From the NCBI RefSeq assembly GCF_022815725.1, contig NZ_JALGRF010000011.1:62001-126000 (forward strand): 64,000 bases of DNA, given 5' to 3'. Source of the stretch: Streptomyces sp. APSN-46.1. Lineage in GTDB: Bacteria > Actinomycetota > Actinomycetes > Streptomycetales > Streptomycetaceae. This document shows, piece by piece, positions 20,451 to 28,271 of this stretch. Position 1 is the stretch's first letter. The number at the start of each line of letters is the position of its first letter. The translations under genes and the position numbers were made by a program. The notes under the pieces are model-generated. The model did not search any database and was not told the DNA's origin. It saw only the letters and a list, made by a program, of their open reading frames with translations.

Positions 20451-21343
20451 GCACCGGAACCGACACGACGATCGCCGCCCTGACGGGCCTGGCCCCGCCG
20501 GTGACGGACACCGCGTCCGCCGCGTCCGCCGGGCCCGCCGTACGGACTCCAGCGCGCCCGCGGTCGCACCCGGCCGGGGGAGTGGGGCGGGTGCTGCGCG
20601 CGGCCGGGCTCCGCTCGGCGGCCGTCCTGGCGCTGCTCGCCCTGTGGGAGACCGCCCCGCGGCTCGCCCTGGTGGACGCCACCTTCCTGCCGCCGGTCAG
20701 CGAGGTCGCCAAGGCCTGGTGGGAACTCCTCGCGGACGGCCGGCTCGGGGAACACGCCCGGGCCAGCCTGGTCCGCTCCCTCGGGGGCTTCGGCATCGCG
20801 GTCGCCGTGGCCGTGCCGCTGGGCCTGCTCATCGGCTGGTACCGGCCCGTGGCGGTGCTGCTCGGCCCGCTGCTGGAGGTGTTCCGCAACACGGCCGCCC
20901 TCGCGCTGCTGCCGGTATTCGTGCTGCTGCTCGGCATCGGGGAGACCTCGAAGGTGTCGATCGTCGTCTACGCCTGCGTGTGGCCGATCCTGCTGAACAC
21001 CATCAGCGCCGTGGGGAACGCGGACCCGACGCTGGTGAAACTGGCCCGGTCGATGGACCTGTCCACGCCGAGGCTGTTCCAGAAGGTGATCCTGCCGGCG
21101 TCCGTACCGGCCGTCTTCACCGGGATCCGGCTGGCGGGGGCGGTCTCGATCCTGGTGCTCGTGGCCGCCGAGATGATCGGCGCCAAGGCCGGCCTCGGGT
21201 ACCTGATCAACGCGTCGCAGTTCAACTTCGCGATCCCCCAGATGTACGCGGGCATCGTCACGATCTCCGCGATCGGCGTGGCCTTCAACCAGCTCCTGGT
21301 CACGATCGAACGCCGCCTCAGCCTCTGGCGCATCCCCACCTGA
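20447..21343 (+). CDS. Sulfonate ABC transporter permease (SsuC-like)
   Basis: The 298-residue inner-membrane protein of the BPD_transp_1 type has about six hydrophobic helices and the ATPase-contact loop around VKLARSMDLSTPRLFQKVILPASVPAVFTGIR (EAA-like; only the family pattern is meant). The N-terminal 55 residues are polar and low-complexity. The start overlaps the ATPase stop. The downstream end carries a short duplicated segment. Confidence 0.9.
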   Translation: MSTGTDTTIAALTGLAPPVTDTASAASAGPAVRTPARPRSHPAGGVGRVLRAAGLRSAAVLALLALWETAPRLALVDATFLPPVSEVAKAWWELLADGRLGEHARASLVRSLGGFGIAVAVAVPLGLLIGWYRPVAVLLGPLLEVFRNTAALALLPVFVLLLGIGETSKVSIVVYACVWPILLNTISAVGNADPTLVKLARSMDLSTPRLFQKVILPASVPAVFTGIRLAGAVSILVLVAAEMIGAKAGLGYLINASQFNFAIPQMYAGIVTISAIGVAFNQLLVTIERRLSLWRIPT

Positions 21344-21386
21344 ACTACCCGAATACCCCGAGCTGAACTACCCCGAATACCCCGAG
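21340..21386 (+). repeat. Tandem duplication of 23/24 bp containing the permease stop codon
   Basis: CTGAACTACC-CGAATACCCCGAG occurs at 21340-21362 and 21363-21386, differing by a single C. The first copy supplies the TGA of the permease gene and the second sits just before the monooxygenase ribosome site. Confidence 0.8.
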
Positions 21387-21394
21387 GAACAGAC

Positions 21395-22738
21395 ATGACC
21401 GCACCGCGGACCCTCCACCTCAACGCCTTCCTCATGAACGCAGGCCACCACGACGCCGCCTGGCGGCACCCCGACAGCAGCCCCGAGCGCGTCACCGACC
21501 TCCGGTACTTCCAGGAGCTCGCCCGGACCGCCGAGCGCGGACGGCTCGATTCCATCTTCTTCGCCGACGGCCTCGCCCTCTGGGGCAAAGCCCGCTACAA
21601 CGCCCTCGGCGGGTTCGAGCCGCTCACCCTGCTCTCCGCCATCGCCGCCGTCACCGAGCACATCGGGCTCATCGCCACCGTCTCCACCACCTTCAACGAG
21701 CCCTTCCACACCGCCCGGAAGTTCGCCTCCCTCGACCACATCAGCAACGGCCGCGCCGGCTGGAACATCGTCACCTCCGGCACCGTCGACGAGGCCCGCA
21801 ACTTCGGCCAGGACGAACACCTGGAGCACCGCCTCCGCTACGACCGGGCCCGCGAGTTCCTCGACGTCGCCACCAAGCTCTGGGACAGCTGGGAGGACGA
21901 CGCGATCGTCCTCGACAAGGAGCGCGGTATCTACGCCGACACCGACAAGCTCCACCCGGCCGCCCACCGCGGCGAGTACTTCGGCGTCGCCGGTCCGCTC
22001 AACGTGCCGCGCTCCCCCCAAGGGCACCCGCTCCTCGTGCAGGCCGGCTCCTCCGAGGACGGCAAGGAGTTCGCCGCCCAGTACGCCGAGGCCGTCTTCA
22101 CCGCCCAGCAGACCCTCGCCGACGGGCAGACCTTCTACAAGGACCTCAAGTCCCGCCTCGCGAAGTACGGCCGCGCCGACGGCGACCTGCTCGTCCTGCC
22201 CGGCATCGCGCCCGTCATCGGGTCCACCGAAGCCGAGGCCAAGGCGCTGGAGCGGCAGCTCACCGACCTCCAGGTCCCCGAGTACGGCCTCGCGCAGCTC
22301 TCCGGCATGCTCGGTGTGGACCTCACCGGCCACCCCCTCGACGGCCCGCTGCCCGAGCTTCCCGAGGAGCGGGACATCAACGGCAACAAGAGCCGTTTCA
22401 CGCTCGTCGCGGAACTCGCCCGCCGCGAGGGCCTGACCCTGCGCGAGCTGATCGCCCGCCTCGGAGCCGGGCGCGGCCACCGCGTCGTGGCCGGGACCCC
22501 CGAGCAGATCGCCGACCAGCTGGAGGAGTGGTTCACCCGGGGCGCCGCCGACGGCTTCAACATCATGGCGCCCGTCCTGCCCACCGGTCTCACCGCGTTC
22601 GTCGACCACGTCGTGCCGATCCTCCAGCAGCGGCGCCTCTTCCGTACCGAGTACACCGGCCGCACCCTCCGCGAGCACTACGGCCTGGCCCGCCCGGCCA
22701 ACCGCCACACACCGGCGCGGCCGCCGGTCGTCTCCTGA
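21395..22738 (+). CDS. FMNH2-dependent monooxygenase, NtaA/SnaA/DszA (SoxA) family
   Basis: This 447-residue luciferase-like TIM-barrel flavin monooxygenase has LHLNAFLMNAGHHDAAWRHP at the N-terminus and GRAGWNIVTSGT, both typical of the NtaA/DszA branch rather than classical SsuD. It would use FMNH2 from the operon's FMN reductase to desulfonate or desulfurise an imported organosulfur compound. The preceding duplicated sequence and GAGGAACAGAC give the ribosome site. It is the last gene of the sulfur operon and is followed by a strong hairpin. Confidence 0.88.
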   Translation: MTAPRTLHLNAFLMNAGHHDAAWRHPDSSPERVTDLRYFQELARTAERGRLDSIFFADGLALWGKARYNALGGFEPLTLLSAIAAVTEHIGLIATVSTTFNEPFHTARKFASLDHISNGRAGWNIVTSGTVDEARNFGQDEHLEHRLRYDRAREFLDVATKLWDSWEDDAIVLDKERGIYADTDKLHPAAHRGEYFGVAGPLNVPRSPQGHPLLVQAGSSEDGKEFAAQYAEAVFTAQQTLADGQTFYKDLKSRLAKYGRADGDLLVLPGIAPVIGSTEAEAKALERQLTDLQVPEYGLAQLSGMLGVDLTGHPLDGPLPELPEERDINGNKSRFTLVAELARREGLTLRELIARLGAGRGHRVVAGTPEQIADQLEEWFTRGAADGFNIMAPVLPTGLTAFVDHVVPILQQRRLFRTEYTGRTLREHYGLARPANRHTPARPPVVS

Positions 22739-22744
22739 GCGGGC

Positions 22745-22783
22745 CGTGCCGCCGGAGCGCGTGTGTCGTCGCTCCGGCGCACG
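22745..22783. terminator. Hairpin ending the sulfur operon
   Basis: GCCGGAGCG (22751-22759) pairs with CGCTCCGGC (22770-22778), extended by CGTGC/GCACG outside with a bulged C. It lies between the convergent monooxygenase and quinone-reductase genes. Confidence 0.7.
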
Positions 22784-22791
22784 GGCCGACA

Positions 22792-22830
22792 GGTCGGACG
22801 GTCAGGTCAGACGGTCAGGTCAGACCGTCA
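22792..22830. repeat. Three 13-bp tandem repeats at the end of the quinone reductase gene
   Basis: GGTCgGACGGTCA, GGTCAGACGGTCA and GGTCAGACcGTCA follow one another. The third copy includes the stop codon and last codons of the minus-strand gene. Confidence 0.75.
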
Positions 22831-23740
22831 GGACGATCTTGCCCCGGGTACGGCCGGCGGCGCTCAGCTCCCAGGCCTTCGCGGCATCGGCGAGCGGCAG
22901 CGCGTGCTCCACGTTGACCGTCAGCTTCCCCGCGTCCGCCAGTTCGGCCAGGAAGGTCAGGTCGGCCGTGTCCGGGCGCACCCACAGCTGGTGCGCCCCC
23001 TTGGCGGCGGCCTCGTAGTCGGCGATGGAGACCACGCGTCCGCGCTCCTTGACCAGCGACTGGAGCGTCTCGATGACGTCGTCCCCGTAGAAGTCGAGGC
23101 CCGCGTCCACGCCTTCGGGCGCCAGCTCGCGCACCCGGTCCGCCAGGCCCTCGCCGTAGAGCACGGGCTCGGCGCCGAGCGAGCGCAGGTAGTCGTGGTT
23201 GTGGGCGCCGGCCGTGCCGATGACGCGCAGGCCGAGGGCCACCGCGATCTGCACGCCGAAGGAACCGGTGCCGCCGGCCGCGGAGTGGATGAGGACGGTC
23301 TCGCCGGCCTTGAGGCCCACGCGGGTGAGCGACTGGTAGGCGGTGAGGCCCGCCAGCGGGATTCCGGCGGCCTGCTCGAAGGTCAGCTCGCGCGGCTTGC
23401 GGGCCAGCGTCCGGACGGGGGCGGAGACCAGTTCGGCGTACGTGCCGAGCTCCACCCACTCCTTGCGGACGTAGCCGTACACCTCGTCGCCGACGGCGTG
23501 GTCGAAGGTGTCGGGGCCGACGGCCTCGACGACTCCGGCCACGTCCCAGCCGGGTATGACCGGGTAGCGGACCTCCAGGATGGGATCGAGGTAACCGGCG
23601 GCGAGCTTCCAGTCCACCGGGTTGACGCCGGCGGCCTTGACGCGGACGAGCACTTCGCCCGGGCCCACCTTGGGCTGCGGGACGTCAACGAGCGTGAGAC
23701 TGTCGGAAGTTCCGTACGCGCTGTATGTGATTGCCTTCAT
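22820..23740 (-). CDS. Zinc-free quinone oxidoreductase (MDR family, Qor-like)
   Basis: The 306-residue medium-chain dehydrogenase/reductase has a GroES-like N-terminal domain (AAGVNPVDWKLAAGY, VIPGWDVAGVVEAVG) and a Rossmann NADP-binding domain with HSAAGGTGSFGVQIA. The cysteine cluster for structural zinc is absent, as in quinone reductases. ATG 23740 (MKAITYSAYG) is the conserved family start, with GGTGG 5 nt before it. NADPH-dependent reduction of quinones or enones is expected. No functional link with its neighbours is obvious. Confidence 0.9.
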   Translation of the reverse strand: MKAITYSAYGTSDSLTLVDVPQPKVGPGEVLVRVKAAGVNPVDWKLAAGYLDPILEVRYPVIPGWDVAGVVEAVGPDTFDHAVGDEVYGYVRKEWVELGTYAELVSAPVRTLARKPRELTFEQAAGIPLAGLTAYQSLTRVGLKAGETVLIHSAAGGTGSFGVQIAVALGLRVIGTAGAHNHDYLRSLGAEPVLYGEGLADRVRELAPEGVDAGLDFYGDDVIETLQSLVKERGRVVSIADYEAAAKGAHQLWVRPDTADLTFLAELADAGKLTVNVEHALPLADAAKAWELSAAGRTRGKIVLTV

Positions 23741-23776
23741 GATCGCCACCAACGGGGATCCGTACGCGGCTATTCC

Positions 23777-24502
23777 TCAGGCGGGCAGGGTGTTGTGGTG
23801 CGAGCGCCGGCGGGCCGCGCTGAACAGCGCCTGGATCTGGGCGCCCGACTGCTCCACGTGATCCAGCGGGGACGGGAACGGCAGCCGTACGTCGCGGTGT
23901 CCGCGCGCCTGCTCAAGGCGCAGGGTGATTCCGTACCGGTCCATGGCGACGGGCAGGGCCCGTACGACCGCGCCGGCGGTGTCGCGCGCGGGCGGCGGGA
24001 CCAGGCGCAGCAGCAGGGTGACGAGTTCGGCGTGGTCGTCGAGGAGGTGCGTGAGCATCCCGGCCTCGTAGGGGGCGAGGGGATCGGGGGCCGCGGCTTC
24101 CAGCTCTTCGAGGCCGACGGAGGAGCGGCCGTCGGCGGTCTCCAGGACGGCCTGGACGAACTCCACGCAGGTGGAGCCGGAACCGTACGGGGTGAGCAGC
24201 CGGCCCAGCACCGTGACGCGGGCGCGCACCCGGTCGCGCACCGGGGTCGGGGCGATGTCGGTGAACTCCAGCCGGATCGCGGGCCGGTGCTCGGCGGCCC
24301 CGCCGGGTTCGGCGGGGTGCAGGTGGACGTGGCCCATGGGGTCGGTGCCGTCGAGGTGGCGGACCTCGGTGCGCAGGCCGTCGGTGACGACGGTCATGGA
24401 GTGGGCGGCGGCCAGGACCGACCGGACCCGCTCGGCATCGGTGGGCAGGGCGGCGGGCGCGGGGCGGGCGGCCGGGGTGTCAGGGGCACCGGACTTGCGC
24501 AT
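23777..24502 (-). CDS. DUF2470-domain protein, HugZ-like haem/iron-associated
   Basis: In this 241-residue protein the C-terminal 80 residues (MLTHLLDDHAELVTLLLRLV; VAMDRYGITLRL; VRLPFPSPLDHVEQSG) fit the DUF2470 helical domain found at the C-terminus of HugZ-type haem-degrading proteins. The N-terminal half resembles a split-barrel flavin/haem-binding domain. GGAGAG precedes ATG 24502. A convincing DmdR/IdeR iron box 57 bp upstream implies repression by iron, in keeping with haem iron use. Direct enzymatic activity is not shown. Confidence 0.72.
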   Translation of the reverse strand: MRKSGAPDTPAARPAPAALPTDAERVRSVLAAAHSMTVVTDGLRTEVRHLDGTDPMGHVHLHPAEPGGAAEHRPAIRLEFTDIAPTPVRDRVRARVTVLGRLLTPYGSGSTCVEFVQAVLETADGRSSVGLEELEAAAPDPLAPYEAGMLTHLLDDHAELVTLLLRLVPPPARDTAGAVVRALPVAMDRYGITLRLEQARGHRDVRLPFPSPLDHVEQSGAQIQALFSAARRRSHHNTLPA

Positions 24503-24558
24503 GCGGATCTCTCCATCGTCCCGAGTGGGTCACTGGGTTCAATTACGGCTCGGTTCAC

Positions 24559-24577
24559 TTAGGGTTGCCTAACCTAA
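24559..24577. promoter_or_regulatory. Iron box (DmdR1/IdeR-type operator)
   Basis: TTAGGGTTGCCTAACCTAA matches 16 of 19 positions of the consensus TTAGGTTAGGCTAACCTAA. It lies in the divergent spacer between the DUF2470 gene (minus) and the SepF-like gene (plus). A further CCTA overlaps on the right, as in many actinobacterial iron boxes. The DUF2470 gene is the more likely target. Confidence 0.75.
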
Positions 24578-24657
24578 CCTATCTGCTCCGTCGGGAGTAG
24601 CCCGCGTCCCTCGTGTCGTTGTTGGGCTGAACGGGTGAAACGCGAGAGGATGGGGGG

Positions 24658-24693
24658 ATGCACAAGAAGCGCGCGGCCGAGGCGGCCCGGTGA
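24658..24693 (+). CDS. Possible 11-codon mini-ORF overlapping the SepF-like start
   Basis: ATG CAC AAG AAG... encodes MHKKRAAEAAR and stops in a GTGA overlap with the SepF-like GTG. It has a good purine-rich site (GAGAGGATGGGGGG). It may serve translational coupling only, or the region may simply be the SepF ribosome-loading site. Confidence 0.25.
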   Translation: MHKKRAAEAAR

Positions 24694-25085
24694 GCAGGTA
24701 CGACGTCACCGACGAACAGTGGGAGGGGCTCGCGCAGGTGGTGCCGCTGCGCAGTCGCAACGAATGGCCCTCCCGGGTGGACCACCGCACGATCCCCACG
24801 GCGCCGGGGGCGTCCGCGGCGGAGCAGCGGCGCTTCGTCGTGATACGGGTCCAGATCTTCGCCGACGCGCGGGAGGTGGCCGAGTACCTGATCGCGCAGA
24901 TCCCGGTGCTGCTCGACCTCACCGGCGCGGACAGTGAAGTGGCCAAGCGGATCCTGGACTTCAGCAGCGGCGTGGTCTTCGGGCTGGGCAGCGGGATGCA
25001 CCGGGTGGACCGGAACGTCTTCCTGCTGGCGCCCGTCGGGACCGAGGTCGAGGGGATCGCGGCCGCCGCCGTCCCCCGATCGTAG
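24690..25085 (+). CDS. SepF-like cell-division protein
   Basis: The 131-residue protein has a SepF/DUF552 core: DAREVAEYLIAQIPVLLDL, AKRILDFSSGVVFGL and NVFLLAP match the alpha/beta fold that forms the FtsZ-tethering rings. The usual N-terminal amphipathic membrane anchor is not evident; the N-terminus reads MSRYDVTDEQWEGLAQVVPL. Streptomyces carry extra SepF-like (Sfl) proteins besides the dcw-cluster SepF. Because no ftsZ or divIVA gene is near, this is probably such a paralogue. Confidence 0.75.
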   Translation: MSRYDVTDEQWEGLAQVVPLRSRNEWPSRVDHRTIPTAPGASAAEQRRFVVIRVQIFADAREVAEYLIAQIPVLLDLTGADSEVAKRILDFSSGVVFGLGSGMHRVDRNVFLLAPVGTEVEGIAAAAVPRS

Positions 25086-25152
25086 GAAGGTGGCGCCGAC
25101 GGAACGGTTCGCCGGGCCCATGGGGGGCCCGGCGGCCCGTAGCGTCCGGCGC

Positions 25153-26577
25153 ATGGACGCCCCCGCCGCCACCGCGTTAACCGACGCCCCCGCAGTCCCC
25201 GCCCCCGCCACGCCTGTTGACGCCGCGCTTGTTGACGCGCGCCCGCCCGGCCCGCCGACTCCGGACGCCCTCGTTCCCGCGCCGCGTGGTGACGCCGCCC
25301 CGGCCGGCCGGCTGCCGGGTACTGCCGCCGGTGCCAGGTCCGGTGCCAGGTCCGGCGTCGGTGCCGGTGCCGGTGTTGCGCCGGGACCCGCCGCTGCCGG
25401 GCCGGCCGGCCCGGCGGTGGCCGCCGCCGCCCCCGTCCTGCCCGCGCACGCGACACAGCGGCCCGCCGTCACCGAGCTGCGGCTCTCCGCCTTCGCCTCG
25501 CACCGGCGCGCCGTCTTCCCGCTCGGGCCCGTCACCCTCTTCGCCGGGCCCAGCGGCAGCGGCAAGTCCCAGACCCTGGCCGCCTACGAGGCACTGGCCG
25601 GGCTGGGTTCCGGGGCCACCCTGGAGGAGGTGTTCCCGGATCCGCGAGCCCTGGTCCCCGACGGGGCCGTCCCCGACGCCGAGCGGCGCCGCGGATTCCG
25701 CGTCGGCTGCACGGTCGGCGGACCCGTCGGCCCGGTCCGGCTCGACCTGGCCGTGCAGGCCGAGCCCGCGCTGCGCGTCGTCGGGGAGCGGCTCTCGGTG
25801 GACGGCGAGATCCTGCTCAGCACCGCGCTGCGCGACCCCGGGCGGCGCTCCGTACAGGCCGCCTGGCTCACCGGGGGTTCCGTCGGCGTCACCAGGGCCC
25901 CGCTGCCCGACGACCGGCTCGGCACCGCCCTGCTCCCGCTCCGCGTGGCCGGCGCCACGGCCGGGCAGCGGCGGGTGCTCGCCGCCGCCGAGCAGGTGGT
26001 GGTGGCCCTGCGCTCGGTGTTCCCCTGCGATCCCCGCCCGGAGCGGATGCGCGCGCCCGTCCCGCCGGGGGAGGGGCGGCTGCTGGGCGACTGCGCCAAC
26101 CTGGCCGACGTACTGCGCCGGACCCGCCACGAGTGCGGCACCCGACACGCGCTGCTGGCGGAGGCGGCCCGGGCCGGCTGCGCGGGCGTGGTCGCCGGTC
26201 TGGACGTACGGGCTCCCGCGGCGGGCGGCCCGGTCACCGCGCTGCTGGACCGCGGCCCCGGCCGGCCCGGCACCGAACTCGGCCGGCTCGGCGCGGGCGA
26301 GCTCCGCTTCCTCGCGCTGGCGCTCGTCCTGCTGACCGGGCCGGGGGTGCTGGCCGTGGACCCGGCCGCCGAACTCCCGTCCGCGCGGCAGGCGCTGACC
26401 GTGCTCGCCGACGGCCTCGACCGCGATATGGACCGGCGGCAGAGCGCCGAACTGCTGCGGGTGGCCCTGCTGGCGTGCGGGCGGGGCCATGTCCGGCTGG
26501 TGGCCTCGGTGGGGGAGGAGTGCGCGGGAGCCGCGCGGCTGCTCCCCGGTGTCTCGATGGTAGACCTGTCGTCATGA
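25153..26577 (+). CDS. AAA/SMC-type P-loop ATPase with Ala/Pro-rich N-terminus
   Basis: In this 474-residue protein about 100 N-terminal residues are an Ala/Pro/Gly-rich, likely disordered segment. The ATPase core then begins VTELRLSAFASHRRAVFPLGPV followed by Walker A FAGPSGSGKSQ, as in SMC/RecF-like and OLD-type ATPases. The Walker B equivalent reads GVLAVDPAAELPSARQ and lacks the usual DE pair, so ATP hydrolysis may be weak. There is no coiled coil. If ATG 25153 is used, codon 9 (25177-25179) is TTA. The stop overlaps the MazG-like start by 4 bp. Confidence 0.65.
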   Translation: MDAPAATALTDAPAVPAPATPVDAALVDARPPGPPTPDALVPAPRGDAAPAGRLPGTAAGARSGARSGVGAGAGVAPGPAAAGPAGPAVAAAAPVLPAHATQRPAVTELRLSAFASHRRAVFPLGPVTLFAGPSGSGKSQTLAAYEALAGLGSGATLEEVFPDPRALVPDGAVPDAERRRGFRVGCTVGGPVGPVRLDLAVQAEPALRVVGERLSVDGEILLSTALRDPGRRSVQAAWLTGGSVGVTRAPLPDDRLGTALLPLRVAGATAGQRRVLAAAEQVVVALRSVFPCDPRPERMRAPVPPGEGRLLGDCANLADVLRRTRHECGTRHALLAEAARAGCAGVVAGLDVRAPAAGGPVTALLDRGPGRPGTELGRLGAGELRFLALALVLLTGPGVLAVDPAAELPSARQALTVLADGLDRDMDRRQSAELLRVALLACGRGHVRLVASVGEECAGAARLLPGVSMVDLSS

Positions 26578-27020
26578 GTGACGTACGAGATGTGGGCGGC
26601 GAGAACGCGGGTGGCGCAGGGGGCGCCGGTGACACCGGTGGCACGGGGGGCGGCACCGGGGGCGGGTCGGAGGAGCGGCTGGGGCAACTGCAGCGCCGGC
26701 TCGCCGAGTTCGCGGCGGCGCGGGGCTGGGGGCCGTACCACACGCCCAAGAACCTGGCGGTGGCGCTGAGCGTGGAGGCGTCGGAACTGGTCGAGATCTT
26801 CCAGTGGCTGACGCCGGAACAGTCGGCGAAGGTCATGGAAGAGCCGGAAAGCGCGCACCGCGTGGCCGATGAGGTGGCCGACGTGCTCGCGTATCTCCTG
26901 CAGTTCTGTGAGGTTCTCGGGGTGGATGCGCTGGATGCGCTCGCGGCGAAGATCGAGAGGAACGAGCTCCGCTTCCCGGTACCGGGTACTCCGACACCGA
27001 ATTGTCACTCTTCGGAGTGA
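26574..27020 (+). CDS. MazG-like nucleotide pyrophosphohydrolase
   Basis: The 148-residue protein has a glycine-rich N-terminal tail (to about residue 31) followed by a single MazG/dCTPase-type all-alpha domain. The metal-binding EExxE-type helix is seen in SVEASELVEIFQW and the second ligand set in VADEVADVLAYLLQF. Such enzymes hydrolyse non-canonical or excess (d)NTPs to NMP and PPi (house cleaning). Translation is coupled to the preceding ATPase (ATGA overlap), a pairing that suggests a joint role. Confidence 0.82.
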   Translation: MSDVRDVGGENAGGAGGAGDTGGTGGGTGGGSEERLGQLQRRLAEFAAARGWGPYHTPKNLAVALSVEASELVEIFQWLTPEQSAKVMEEPESAHRVADEVADVLAYLLQFCEVLGVDALDALAAKIERNELRFPVPGTPTPNCHSSE

Positions 27021-27143
27021 TGGCGTCGTCCACAATCATGTCTCTGTCCAGAGATTTCCGAATACCCCTGGCTTTACTGGCTCGTTGCCTTCACTCTGGG
27101 TAGTGGGAGAACGGCAGGATGTCGTGCGGACGGGGGACGGCAT

Positions 27144-27629
27144 ATGGATGCGGTACGGCTCATCGCAGCGGGCCGGCACGCGCTGGCACAGAGTGGGGCT
27201 GCGTGGGGCATCGTGGGCGAGGCCTGGCAGGCCCAGGCACTCGCGCAGGGGATAGGGAGCTGGCTGGCGGTCACCGGGCCGCCGGAGCTGAGATCGGAGG
27301 CACGGGGGCTGGGTGAAGCCGGGGGAAGAGGCTGCGGGGTGCTCGACAGAGCGGCCCTGCGCGGCGAGGGCAGCGCGCCCGACCGTCCGCCGCGGGCGGC
27401 GCAGCTGACCGAGGTGGGGGATGTCCGGCAGGCGCTGCTCGGACTTCAGGCGCTGCTGGGCGAGGTGGGCATAGCCCTGGTCGGGGTGGCCTGCGGGACC
27501 GATGACGAGAGCCTGTACTGGCAGTGCATAGAGTCGATCGACGCGGCTGACGAGTCGAGCGATCGGGTACGGGCGCTCCTGCGCCGGATGGTGGTCCGCG
27601 AGCGGGGGTCCGCCTCGGGCGTGGCCTGA
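27144..27629 (+). CDS. Conserved actinobacterial protein of unknown function (DUF6099-like)
   Basis: The 161-residue protein begins MDAVRLIAAGRHALAQSGAA. It is mostly helical, with an Ala/Leu-rich N-terminal half, a variable Arg/Gly-rich middle (60-90) and a helical C-terminus (IESIDAADESSDRVRALLRRM). No signal peptide, membrane helix or catalytic motif is visible. I believe it belongs to a Streptomyces-restricted family (DUF6099), but that is memory rather than a search. It is monocistronic and ends at a bidirectional hairpin. Confidence 0.6.
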   Translation: MDAVRLIAAGRHALAQSGAAWGIVGEAWQAQALAQGIGSWLAVTGPPELRSEARGLGEAGGRGCGVLDRAALRGEGSAPDRPPRAAQLTEVGDVRQALLGLQALLGEVGIALVGVACGTDDESLYWQCIESIDAADESSDRVRALLRRMVVRERGSASGVA

Positions 27630-27654
27630 GAAGGCGGGGCCGCGGGCTCGGATG

Positions 27655-27680
27655 GGGTCCCGCCGCGCGCGACGGGACCC
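27655..27680. terminator. Bidirectional hairpin between convergent genes
   Basis: GGGTCCCG (27655-27662) pairs perfectly with CGGGACCC (27673-27680). It is placed between the two stop codons at 27629 and 27687. Confidence 0.65.
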
Positions 27681-27686
27681 GCACGG

Positions 27687-27983
27687 TCAGAACGACCGGT
27701 CGGAGTGGTGCTCGCCCTCGGCGCCGCGGCCGGCGGTGCCGTGGCTGCCCGGAGCCAGGGTGGTGCCGGTGGGCGTGCGGTCCGCGGAGTGCTGGAGGTC
27801 GGCGTCGAGCTGGGAGAGGTCGGCGTTCAGCGCCGCCATCAGCTCTTCCATCTGCTGCAGCAGGCCCTTCGGCGCGCCGCTGCCCTGGACGGGTCCCGCG
27901 GACTCCTGGCGTGCTTGGTCGTGTGCTGCCTGTCCGGTCTGTCCGGTCTGTCGGGGGGTCTCCGGCACGGACTCGTGGGACAT
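27687..27983 (-). CDS. Small hydrophilic protein with a short coiled coil
   Basis: The 98-residue protein is of unknown function. The N-terminal third is Gln/Thr/Pro-rich and disordered; residues about 40-66 (KGLLQQMEELMAALNADLSQ and on) form an amphipathic helix with coiled-coil spacing; the tail is Gly/His-rich. GAGG lies 6 nt before ATG 27983. Codon bias supports a real gene, and long opposite-strand frames here are shadows. It is divergent from the F420-type oxidoreductase. Confidence 0.6.
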   Translation of the reverse strand: MSHESVPETPRQTGQTGQAAHDQARQESAGPVQGSGAPKGLLQQMEELMAALNADLSQLDADLQHSADRTPTGTTLAPGSHGTAGRGAEGEHHSDRSF

Positions 27984-28271
27984 GGCGGCCTCCTCGGCCC
28001 TGGCCCTTCCAAGGCGGAAGGGGGCGGTGGACGCACCGGCGATAGGCCGCCGGCGCGCGGGCCGGGCGGTCCGGCTCCGTCCGAGCCAACGATCTCCATC
28101 CTCGCCGGTCACTGGCGGGGGCGGCGGTGGGCCATCCGGATGACGGAGATTCACCCGGCAGGGGCGGGATGGGGCCGGCTTCGTGGGGTCCCCCCCCGGA
28201 GGAGGCTCCCCGGAGGAGGGCTGCCCGGCGGTAGCTGGGGGAGAGGTGGCCGAGGGGGGCAGGATGGAGGT

